From: Polynucleobacter kasalickyi
GTDB taxonomy: Bacteria; Pseudomonadota; Gammaproteobacteria; Burkholderiales; Burkholderiaceae
Assembly: GCF_900176405.1 (NCBI RefSeq)
Contig: NZ_FWXJ01000012.1
Span: 1-64,000, forward strand
DNA: 64,000 nt
Reading direction: 5' to 3'
Positions 8,510 through 16,667 of this stretch are shown piece by piece. The notes beneath the pieces are model-generated. The model was not told the origin of the DNA, did no database searches, and was given only the letters and a program-made list of their open reading frames with translations. Every line of letters begins with the position of its first letter. The stretch's first letter is position 1. The translations under genes were made by a program, and so were the position numbers.

Positions 8510-10570
8510 ATGTCAGTTTTTAATTTACGCCTATTTCTTTTTATCTTTCTGATTTCCCTAAATAATCAGTTTGCGTTAGCGCATCCTGAAGTGGATTCAG
8601 AGTTGACGGAGATGGTAGTGACGGGTCATCACTCGAATGCGATTGGTTCATTAGATGCAGCCTCCGGTGGCATCATTTATCAGGAAGCAATTGAAGACAA
8701 AATACTACTGAGACCTGCTGAGGTTTTGGAGATGGTGCCTGGATTTGTCGCTGCTCAACACTCTGGTGATGGAAAGGCCAATCAATACTTTCTACGTGGC
8801 TTTAATTTAGATCATGGCACTGACTTTGCCACCTACTTAGATGGCATGCCTATCAATATGCCCACTCATGCTCATGGGCAAGGCTATACCGATTTAAATT
8901 TTTTAATCCCCGAGTTAGTTGAAAGTCTCGAATATCGCAAAGGGCCTTATTATGCAGAAAACGGGGATTTTTCTTCTGCAGGTTCTGCCCGAATCAGTTT
9001 AAAAAACTCACTGATCGATAATTTTTCTGAATTAACTCTAGGTTCCAATAACTACCAACGACTCATTTCAGCCTATTCCAATCAATTAAAAAACGGGGCA
9101 AACCTCTTACTAGCGGGTGAATTCATGACCAATGATGGTCCTTGGCTTTACGGTGAAGGTCTACGCAAATTCAATGGTCTCATCAGATATAGTCAGCAAA
9201 TTGATAATGATCGTTTTTCTATCACAGCAATGAGTTATACCAACTCTTGGAATGCAACAGATCAAATTCCGAAAAGCCTTATTGATAATGGTCTGATCAA
9301 TCGCTACGGCAGTATGGATCCGTCTGATGGCGGACATACGAATCGATCAAGTCTTTCGGGTAATTGGCGCAGATCTCTCTCTGATGGTTATTTTGATGCA
9401 TCCTTATATCTCATTCGGTATCAACTACAACTGTATTCCAATTTCACTTATTTTTTGAATAATCCGATTAATGGGGATCAATTTAAACAAGATGATGACC
9501 GTAATGTATTTGGCGGTCAAATCAAAAGAGTATGGTTGGGTGAGGCAATGGGCTTTAATACTAGTAATGAATTAGGTGTTCAATTTCGTCAAGACCGTAT
9601 CCACGTTGGACTGAGCAATACTCAAAATAGAAATACCTTGAATACTATTCGAGATGATCAAGTCTTACAAAGTAATGTGAGTCTTTATGGAGAAAATGTC
9701 ATTAAATGGTTACCTTGGTTTAGAACCAACCTTGGTGGTCGCTGGGATCAATACTACTTTGATGTAACGAGTGACATTTCTCAAAACTCAGGAACCAATC
9801 ATGTAGGTCTTTTTTCGCCCAAGCTATCGTTCATCTTCGGTCCCTTTGCGAAAACGGAATTTTTTCTGAATTGGGGACAAGGGTTTCATACGAATGACGC
9901 AAGGGGTACAGTGATGAGTGTCGATCCAAGTAACCTTACTAATAAAGTTGAACCCGTGCCAGGTATCGTTAAAACGACGGGTTATGAATTAGGTATTCGT
10001 ACTGAACTCATCCCTAAATTAAAATCCACCCTTTCCCTATGGACCTTAGCGGTTGATTCTGAGCTGATTTTTTTAGGCAATGCTGGAATTACTGAGGCTT
10101 CTAGAGCGAGTCATCGGCAAGGGATTGAATGGACCAATCGATATGAGCCAAGTGACTGGCTATCCTTACAAGCTGATATTAGTTTGAGTAAAGCGAGATA
10201 TGCTCATGATGATGCCGCAGGAAATTTCATTCCTGGCTCTGTTGAAAAAGTTGGTATGTTTTCAGTCACTCTCAGAGAAGGGCTGTGGTCAGGCGGAATG
10301 CAATGGCGATATGTTGGCTCGATGCCATTAACTGAGGATGGAAGCATTTACTCCTCACCATCTAGTCTTATCAATGGCAGAATCAAATATCAAATCAACC
10401 GCCAGACAGATCTTAAATTAGATGTTTTTAATCTCCTCAATCGCCAAATGGATGACATTGCTTATTATTATCAATATAAAGTTTCGCCAAGTGCATTACC
10501 GAGTGATGGCTTAGTCATTCATCCTTCAGAACCTAGAACATTTCGCGTTTCATTGAGTTATAAGTTTTAG
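8510..10570 (+). CDS. TonB-dependent outer-membrane receptor
   Basis: A 686-residue protein with a signal peptide (cut near ALA-H), a possible TonB box (TEMVVTG), a plug domain with EVLEMVPGFVAAQHSGDG and YFLRGFNLDHGTDFATYLDGMPIN, and a barrel ending in aromatic SLSYKF. It lacks features that reveal a ligand. It is a single gene with its own 107-base leader, in which I see neither a cobalamin nor another riboswitch. It converges with the methyltransferase gene with 11 bases between stops. Because the window codes for nickel urease, a metal substrate is possible but unsupported. Confidence 0.9.
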   Translation: MSVFNLRLFLFIFLISLNNQFALAHPEVDSELTEMVVTGHHSNAIGSLDAASGGIIYQEAIEDKILLRPAEVLEMVPGFVAAQHSGDGKANQYFLRGFNLDHGTDFATYLDGMPINMPTHAHGQGYTDLNFLIPELVESLEYRKGPYYAENGDFSSAGSARISLKNSLIDNFSELTLGSNNYQRLISAYSNQLKNGANLLLAGEFMTNDGPWLYGEGLRKFNGLIRYSQQIDNDRFSITAMSYTNSWNATDQIPKSLIDNGLINRYGSMDPSDGGHTNRSSLSGNWRRSLSDGYFDASLYLIRYQLQLYSNFTYFLNNPINGDQFKQDDDRNVFGGQIKRVWLGEAMGFNTSNELGVQFRQDRIHVGLSNTQNRNTLNTIRDDQVLQSNVSLYGENVIKWLPWFRTNLGGRWDQYYFDVTSDISQNSGTNHVGLFSPKLSFIFGPFAKTEFFLNWGQGFHTNDARGTVMSVDPSNLTNKVEPVPGIVKTTGYELGIRTELIPKLKSTLSLWTLAVDSELIFLGNAGITEASRASHRQGIEWTNRYEPSDWLSLQADISLSKARYAHDDAAGNFIPGSVEKVGMFSVTLREGLWSGGMQWRYVGSMPLTEDGSIYSSPSSLINGRIKYQINRQTDLKLDVFNLLNRQMDDIAYYYQYKVSPSALPSDGLVIHPSEPRTFRVSLSYKF

Positions 10571-10581
10571 AGACACGACTA

Positions 10582-11724
10582 CTAAACTTTGGCGAACTCC
10601 CAAAGTGATGTCACTTCCTTGGACCTTGCAAAAAACAAGGGATCGTCATTATTTCTTGTTTTTGGATGTTTAGGGGAGACATCTACTTTATTGACTACTT
10701 GCAAACCACCTTCTTGAATCCAATTCAGTAACTGATCTCTTGAACGAAGGCCTAAGTGCTCTGCTAAGTCAGAAAGAATGAGCCAAGCTCTACCTTGCTC
10801 TGTTAGATGATCTACAACTTCTAGTAAAAAGCTCTTTAAGAATGATGAGTCTGGATCAAATACGGCATTTTCAATCGGCGAACTAGGTAAGGCAGGAACC
10901 CATGGTGGGTTACAGACAATTAAATTCGCTTGCATTGCCGGAAATAGGGGCTGTTGAATCACTTCAACTTGTGCCGCGTAACCTAAGTGGTGAATATTTT
11001 TTGTGGCGCAATCGATGGCTCGAGGATCAATATCTGTCGATATGATATTTTTGATGCCTCTTTTGGCTAAGATGGCACTTAATACTCCAGAACCAACGCC
11101 AATGTCAAAAGCAAGATTGCATGGGGACGGGAGTGGTTGCTGAGCCACTAAATCAATATACTCCGACCTAGCAGGAGAAAATACGCCAAAACAAGGAATA
11201 ATTTTTTGCTGAAGAAAAGGAATCAAAATCCCTTTTTTCTGCCACTCATAAGCACTATTGATTGCAAGCAACCCACGTAATGACATCACAAAATCTTCCG
11301 AAGGCGTCTCTAAGACTAGAGCTAAGGCTTCTTTAACATCTTGTCCACGTCTTAACTTGATCTCGAATGTACTTGAGATAGGAATCAATATCTGCCCAAG
11401 AATGGTTGCCCTTTTTCTTTGCTCCTCTCGGTGCTGATGAAATATCTCAGCTGGAGTAGTTGGTTTTTTAACAGAACCAACCCGTTGAGGTCGATCCACA
11501 CGACGGGCCACAGCAGTAAGAGCTTGTCTTGCATTTTGATAGTCTCCTTGCCATAAAATCGCGTGGCCATCTTTCGCCAACTGGTACAAAGTATTTGCTG
11601 AAAAGCTATCATCTGCGACCAATACTTGCTGGTTAGGGGCAATGCCAGCTTCCGAGTACCACAAGCTAGAATTGGGAACTTGTTGATGTTCCCAATCTAA
11701 TCTTTGGCTTAATTTAATTTTCAT
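10582..11724 (-). CDS. Class I SAM-dependent methyltransferase (MTS-type, NPPW motif)
   Basis: A 380-residue protein with a C-terminal Rossmann methyltransferase domain: motif I FDIGVGSGVLSAILAKRG, acidic end of strand 2 STDIDPRAID, and catalytic motif NPPWVP. NPPW/Y is typical of enzymes that methylate amide or base nitrogens, such as rRNA guanine-N2 or protein glutamine methyltransferases. The N-terminal 170 residues look like a substrate-recognition domain. It is 26 bases downstream of the nitronate monooxygenase-like gene. Target not assignable. Confidence 0.82.
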   Translation of the reverse strand: MKIKLSQRLDWEHQQVPNSSLWYSEAGIAPNQQVLVADDSFSANTLYQLAKDGHAILWQGDYQNARQALTAVARRVDRPQRVGSVKKPTTPAEIFHQHREEQRKRATILGQILIPISSTFEIKLRRGQDVKEALALVLETPSEDFVMSLRGLLAINSAYEWQKKGILIPFLQQKIIPCFGVFSPARSEYIDLVAQQPLPSPCNLAFDIGVGSGVLSAILAKRGIKNIISTDIDPRAIDCATKNIHHLGYAAQVEVIQQPLFPAMQANLIVCNPPWVPALPSSPIENAVFDPDSSFLKSFLLEVVDHLTEQGRAWLILSDLAEHLGLRSRDQLLNWIQEGGLQVVNKVDVSPKHPKTRNNDDPLFFARSKEVTSLWEFAKV

Positions 11725-11750
11725 GACCCATTATAAATCTCATGAGTCAT

Positions 11751-12725
11751 TTAAATTGTTTGACAGATCGAATGAATTGCTTTTTGATACTCTTGTTCTA
11801 AACGAGCCACAATCATCTCTGTAGAAGGCACATCCATAATCGAACCTACCCCCTGCCCAGCTCCCCAAATATCTTTCCAAGCCTTAGCACTTTGATCGGA
11901 CTTCTGCTCCAAAGATTCAGCAATTGTTTTGGACTCTCTGTTGGGGAGTTTTTTAGGATCAAGTCCTGCCTCAAGAATACTTTCTTGCAAATAATTACCC
12001 GAGACACCGGTAAAGTAATCGGTATAGACAATATCTGCACTTTTAGCCCTAACAATTGCGTCTTTATAAGACATGGCTGCATGGGCTTCTTGACTAGCAA
12101 TAAACCGAGTTCCCATATAGGCGAAATCAACCCCCATTACTTTTGCCGCCAAAACATCGGCTCCAGTAGAAATGGACCCGGAGAGTGCGAGGGGGCCTTT
12201 AAATATTTGTCGGATTTCGTTGACTAAGGCAAATGGAGACGTGGTACCAGCATGACCACCAGCACCTGCGGCTACCAAAATCAAACCATCAACACCCGCT
12301 TCTAAGGCTTTCTCAGCATGGCGTAAATTAATCACATCATGTAACACAATGCCACCATAACGATGCACTTCATCAATGATTTCCTTTACCGGAGCACGTA
12401 AACTAGTAATAAAAATTGGGACTTGATGTTTTACGCAGACTCTGACATCTTGCTCTAGACGCTGATTTGATTGATGAATAATTTGGTTAACTGCAATCGG
12501 CCCTACTTTCTTTTTGGGATTGGCTGCTTTAAATGTTGTGATAGTAGATTGAATGTCGGTTAACCACTCATCTAGCAGTTCGGGAGGTCTGGCATTTAAT
12601 GCTGGAAACGAACCAACAATACCTGCACAACATTGAGCAATCACTAACTCTGGATAACTTACAGTAAACATGGGTGCAGCAATAATGGGCAAACGTAAGC
12701 CCGTTAGAACTTTTGGGATCTGCAA
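11751..12725 (-). CDS. Nitronate monooxygenase / 2-nitropropane dioxygenase-family FMN enzyme, TTG start
   Basis: A 324-residue TIM-barrel flavoprotein. Family motifs are LRLPIIAAPMF at the N terminus, LVAAGAGGHAGTTSP for the FMN phosphate/active-site loop, and ALSGSISTGADVLAAKVMGVDFAYMGTRF for the second FMN site. The start codon is TTG at 12725: AAGGAG sits 6 bases upstream and the next ATG (residue 19) is inside the first beta strand. It lies 10 bases after fadD and may be cotranscribed with it. Homologues oxidise nitronates or propionate-3-nitronate; some family members are enoyl reductases, so the exact role is open. Confidence 0.85.
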   Translation of the reverse strand: MQIPKVLTGLRLPIIAAPMFTVSYPELVIAQCCAGIVGSFPALNARPPELLDEWLTDIQSTITTFKAANPKKKVGPIAVNQIIHQSNQRLEQDVRVCVKHQVPIFITSLRAPVKEIIDEVHRYGGIVLHDVINLRHAEKALEAGVDGLILVAAGAGGHAGTTSPFALVNEIRQIFKGPLALSGSISTGADVLAAKVMGVDFAYMGTRFIASQEAHAAMSYKDAIVRAKSADIVYTDYFTGVSGNYLQESILEAGLDPKKLPNRESKTIAESLEQKSDQSAKAWKDIWGAGQGVGSIMDVPSTEMIVARLEQEYQKAIHSICQTI

Positions 12726-12735
12726 AATGATCTCC

Positions 12736-14412
12736 TTAATGAGGTCTTAATTGTCTACGTAAGATTTTTCCAACATTAGACTTGGGGAGCTCACTCCTAA
12801 ATTCAATATATTTAGGTCTTTTGTAATTCGTAAAGTTTTCTTTACAAAATTGATTAACCATCGCTTCAGTTAACAAAGGATCTTTTTTCACAATGAAAAC
12901 TTTGACAACCTCGCCAGAATTATCATCAGGTACACCAATGACCGCACATTCCAACACACCTGGATGATTAGCAATCACATCTTCAAGCTCATTCGGATAA
13001 ACATTAAATCCAGAAACAAGAATCATATCTTTTTTTCTATCAATGATTTTGGTAAAACCGTGTTCATCCATTATGCCAATATCACCAGATTTAAAGTAAC
13101 CATCACTGGTCATCGTCTTAACAGTTTCTTCTGGCTTATTCCAATAGCCTGCCATCACTTGAGGGCCACGAATACATATTTCACCAGGAGATCCATATGG
13201 GACTTCTAAGCCATCATCATCTAGAATCACAACTTCCGTACTTGAAACAGGTAATCCGACATTGCCAGTATAGTCTTGATTGAGGGCTAAGTTAATGCAA
13301 GCAACTGGCGAAGTTTCAGTTAAGCCATAACCCTCAATAATGGGTTTACCCATTAAATTTTTCCATTTTTCTGCTACTACCTTCTGCACAGCCATTCCTC
13401 CACCAACCGTTGCTAATAACTCAGGCAACTTTACTTGTGAAAATTGTGGATGATTCATTAAGGCATTAAATAGTGTATTTACCGCAGGGAAAATATGAAT
13501 CTTTGGATGTTTCTTTAAAAACTGAATGAACCCCGGAATATCTTTCGGATTAGGTACAAAGAGCGCTATGCCTCCCTTACGCATACATAAAAACCCACAA
13601 GCTGTGAGTGCAAAAATATGGTACAAGGGTAATGCACATAAGAACGAAAGTTGTTGTCCAAACTTATTTTCTTTCAGAACTGGTTCTAACCAAGCTTCAA
13701 TTTGCAACACATTGGCAATAATGTTTTTGTGGGTTAACACAGCACCTTTAGAAACGCCGGTTGTCCCGCCCGTATATTGTAAAAAAGCAATATCAGTTGG
13801 TTCAACGCTAGTCGGATGAAACATTTTTTTACTTCCAATTGTGAGAGCTTTTTTAAAGTTAATACTATTGGCAATATTCCAGGTAGGAACCATCTTTTTC
13901 ACGTGACGAACAACAAAATCTACGACGATCCCTTTGAGACCAATGAGTTCACCTAGGCTAGTGACGACAACTTGCTTAATCTGTGTTTTTGCTTGAATAG
14001 AGGCATATACATGCGCAAAATTTTCTAAAATAATTAATGCGCTCGCACCACTATCATTTAACTGATACTCTAATTCGCGGGCTGTATATTGGGGGTTCAC
14101 GTTAACGACTACGCAACCAGCTTTCAAGATACCCACCATGGCAATTTGATACTGAAAAACGTTGGGTAACATAATGGCTACCCGATCACCTTTTTGAAGA
14201 CCAAGCGATTGAATAAAATTACAGATTTGGTTGGACATTTGATCAAGCGCACGATAGCTCATCATTTTGCCCATATATTCAACGACATTTCGCGTCGCAT
14301 AATTAGCAACGATATCGTCAAACATCGTATTTAAAGAACTATAAGTAGATGGATCAATATCGGCAGGAATGCCGTGAGAGTATTGCTCTAGCCAGGGTTT
14401 TGAGGTATTCAT
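12736..14412 (-). CDS. fadD: Long-chain fatty acid--CoA ligase (AMP-forming)
   Basis: A 558-residue adenylate-forming enzyme of FadD length. The P-loop is YTGGTTGVSKGA, the second core motif is EGYGLTETSP, and the C-terminal motifs are FKSGDIG, DRKKDMILVSGFNVYP and the catalytic lysine in KSNVGKILRRQ. It activates fatty acids to acyl-CoA at the inner face of the membrane, feeding the beta-oxidation operon 1-7 kb upstream (thiolase, HAD/ECH, acyl-CoA dehydrogenase). Start supported by AGGA 6 bases before ATG. It is separated from ompW by a terminator, so it likely has its own promoter within 14413-14522. Confidence 0.93.
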   Translation of the reverse strand: MNTSKPWLEQYSHGIPADIDPSTYSSLNTMFDDIVANYATRNVVEYMGKMMSYRALDQMSNQICNFIQSLGLQKGDRVAIMLPNVFQYQIAMVGILKAGCVVVNVNPQYTARELEYQLNDSGASALIILENFAHVYASIQAKTQIKQVVVTSLGELIGLKGIVVDFVVRHVKKMVPTWNIANSINFKKALTIGSKKMFHPTSVEPTDIAFLQYTGGTTGVSKGAVLTHKNIIANVLQIEAWLEPVLKENKFGQQLSFLCALPLYHIFALTACGFLCMRKGGIALFVPNPKDIPGFIQFLKKHPKIHIFPAVNTLFNALMNHPQFSQVKLPELLATVGGGMAVQKVVAEKWKNLMGKPIIEGYGLTETSPVACINLALNQDYTGNVGLPVSSTEVVILDDDGLEVPYGSPGEICIRGPQVMAGYWNKPEETVKTMTSDGYFKSGDIGIMDEHGFTKIIDRKKDMILVSGFNVYPNELEDVIANHPGVLECAVIGVPDDNSGEVVKVFIVKKDPLLTEAMVNQFCKENFTNYKRPKYIEFRSELPKSNVGKILRRQLRPH

Positions 14413-14522
14413 AAAATCCTATTGGGGTATTTCAAGAATCAGTTTACTAACCAGATTCACCTTTTGAGTTGATCCTTCAGTAAAACCAATGATTATGAAA
14501 ATCTATTATTTGAAGTCAAAAC

Positions 14523-14563
14523 AAAAAAATGATGGGGAGATATTTACTCTCTCCATCATTTTT
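14523..14563 (-). terminator. Intrinsic terminator after ompW-like gene
   Basis: Stem 14526-14540 with 14548-14562 (AAAATGATGGGGAGA pairing with one G-U), 7-base loop, and a T-run on the minus strand. It lies just below the OmpW-like stop at 14574. Confidence 0.85.
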
Positions 14564-14573
14564 AGATTAACAA

Positions 14574-15314
14574 TTAAAACTTATAACCGAGACGAACAAC
14601 AAAATCCCAAGGATTTAAAGTAAGGGTGCCAGTAGTTGTAATTGGAACACCAGCATTACCCACAAAAGTTACATCTGTTTTTAAAGGGACATAGGAAACA
14701 GAAGCATTGACCGACCATTTTTCATCAATGTTGTAAATAGCGCCAACGTTAAATATCGGTGCCCAAGAAGCGGACATCGATGCAGAAGTTCCTGCAAGTA
14801 CGTTCACTGTTGCATCTGAAGTATTTGGAGTTACGCTACTAAAAGATGTATAAGTTACACCTAGGCCTACATAAGGACGAAGTGTGTCCTTTGGTGCGTT
14901 GAATAAATACTTGGCAACTAATGATGGATTCATCACTTTTGCAGTAGCTGCTGCAGGGTGAGTTGGAGCTGTTGCTGTCGGAGCTGGGGTTCCAACGTCA
15001 ACCGTCATTTTTGGAGGTATACCAATTGTCAACTCTGTTGCAATGTTATCTGTCCACATATATAAAGCACCTAGAGTAATGGTACTTGAAGGATCTATGG
15101 CGGCAGTAGCTCCACTTAAAGAAGCTGTTACACCTGCAGTAACTGGTACTGAAGCAGAGGTTGTAGTTAAAGGGCCAAGGGAAGCTTTTGGCACGATGAG
15201 TGCACCACCAACATAACCAACTATATCACCAGCTTTTTGTGCAAAAGCTTGAGAAGATACTCCTAAAGCTGTCACAGCGATTGCAGCAATCGTTGATTTT
15301 CTGAATAAAGTCAT
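14574..15314 (-). CDS. OmpW-family outer-membrane protein
   Basis: A 246-residue protein with a signal peptide (cut after AFA-Q), an eight-stranded barrel pattern and a typical ending NPWDFVVRLGYKF with terminal Phe. OmpW proteins form small barrels with a hydrophobic channel for apolar compounds, which fits the flanking fatty-acid genes. The middle (TPAPTATAPTHPAAATAK) is a low-complexity extracellular-loop-like segment. A strong ribosome site (AAGGA) precedes the ATG, and an intrinsic terminator follows. Confidence 0.88.
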   Translation of the reverse strand: MTLFRKSTIAAIAVTALGVSSQAFAQKAGDIVGYVGGALIVPKASLGPLTTTSASVPVTAGVTASLSGATAAIDPSSTITLGALYMWTDNIATELTIGIPPKMTVDVGTPAPTATAPTHPAAATAKVMNPSLVAKYLFNAPKDTLRPYVGLGVTYTSFSSVTPNTSDATVNVLAGTSASMSASWAPIFNVGAIYNIDEKWSVNASVSYVPLKTDVTFVGNAGVPITTTGTLTLNPWDFVVRLGYKF

Positions 15315-15444
15315 GAATAGGTCCTTAAGTAATGGTCTAAAAAAATGCTGATTTTCATTCTAGGGTAACAATAATGTAATGAACATCGGGGTAATCACTT
15401 AATAAAAAAATTAATTAGTAATAAAGTGTTCCGTTCATTTAGCA

Positions 15445-16641
15445 TTAACACCGCTCAAAAATACCGGCAGCACCCATACCGGTTCCAACGCACATCGTTA
15501 CCATGGCATACTTCAACTGCTTTCGATGCATACCGTGAATCGCTGTTGCACTTCGAATGGCTCCTGTCGCACCCAAGGGATGACCTAAGGCAATGGCTCC
15601 CCCTAACGGATTAATTCGATCAGGGTTCATATTTAGGTCTCGTATCACGGCTAAAGACTGCGCAGCAAAGGCCTCGTTTAGCTCAATCCAGCCTACATCT
15701 TCTAATCGAATACCTGCTAATTTTAGTGCAACAGGAATTGCTTCCTTGGGTCCAATCCCCATAATTTCAGGAGGTACTCCCTTTACTGCGAACGAAACAA
15801 ATCTTGCTAAGGGCTTTAAATTAAATTGTTTCAAGGCCCTTTCACTCACGATTAATAAGGCACCTGCACCATCTGAGGTTTGAGAACTATTACCAGCCGT
15901 CACACTTCCTTTCATCGCAAAAACAGGCTTTAATTTCGCGAGGCCCTCCATCGTCGTATCAATCCTTGGACCATCATCTTTAGCTAATTGAGAAAAAGAT
16001 AAGTCAACGACTCCTGAGTCAAGATTCATGGCTCGATGCGTAATATTCACCGCAAAAGTTTCATCCTTAAAATCACCATTGGCTTGCGCTAACAGTGCTT
16101 TTTGATGAGAGAGGAGTGCAAACTGATCCTGATCGGTTCGACTCACTTTCCATTGCTGTGCCACTTTTTCTGCGGTCAGTCCCATCCCATAAGCAATGCC
16201 AATATTCTCATCGGACATAAAAATCTCAGGAGAAAAAGAAGGTGAGTTTCCAGTCATGGGCACCATACTCATGGACTCTGTACCGGCTGCAATCATCACA
16301 TCTGCTTCACCTACTCGAATCCTATCTGCGGCCATCGCAATCGCATTGAGTCCTGATGAGCAAAATCGATTGACAGTGACTCCACCCACACTTTGAGGTA
16401 AGCCCGCTAATAGAGCGCTAATCCTAGCAACATTTAAGCCTTGCGGGCCTTCAGGCATGGCACAGCCAACGATGACATCTTCAATCGCTTGAGGATCTAA
16501 AGTTGGATTCATCACGATTAATTGCTTTAAAGTTTGGGCTAGTAATTCATCTGGACGCATCTTACTTAAACTTCCTCGTCCTGATTTACCGATGGGAGTT
16601 CTAATCGCACTCACGATATAAGCCTGCTGAATATTTGTCAT
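15445..16641 (-). CDS. fadA: Acetyl-CoA C-acyltransferase (3-ketoacyl-CoA thiolase)
   Basis: A 398-residue thiolase. The acyl-accepting cysteine is in VNRFCSSGLNAIAMA, the catalytic His in GHPLGATG and the second Cys in CVGTGMG. It cleaves 3-ketoacyl-CoA in the last step of beta-oxidation. The frame opens at 16656, but the ATG at 16641 has AGGA about 8 bases upstream and is the better start. It is 26 bases downstream of the HAD/ECH gene and ends the tetR-acyl-CoA dehydrogenase-HAD/ECH-thiolase operon. The symbol reflects role; subclass (PcaF/FadA/PhaA) was not checked. Confidence 0.9.
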   Translation of the reverse strand: MTNIQQAYIVSAIRTPIGKSGRGSLSKMRPDELLAQTLKQLIVMNPTLDPQAIEDVIVGCAMPEGPQGLNVARISALLAGLPQSVGGVTVNRFCSSGLNAIAMAADRIRVGEADVMIAAGTESMSMVPMTGNSPSFSPEIFMSDENIGIAYGMGLTAEKVAQQWKVSRTDQDQFALLSHQKALLAQANGDFKDETFAVNITHRAMNLDSGVVDLSFSQLAKDDGPRIDTTMEGLAKLKPVFAMKGSVTAGNSSQTSDGAGALLIVSERALKQFNLKPLARFVSFAVKGVPPEIMGIGPKEAIPVALKLAGIRLEDVGWIELNEAFAAQSLAVIRDLNMNPDRINPLGGAIALGHPLGATGAIRSATAIHGMHRKQLKYAMVTMCVGTGMGAAGIFERC

Positions 16642-16667
16642 GGTTTTTCCTATCAATGAGAAGGTTG

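Noticed and set aside
10571..10581. Terminator between the TonB receptor and methyltransferase genes
   Set aside because: Only 11 bases separate the two stops and no hairpin is visible.
12964..13819. Plus-strand ORFs within fadD and similar ones within fadJ, ureC and urt genes
   Set aside because: All lie opposite strongly conserved coding sequence, have no ribosome sites and show no family motifs.
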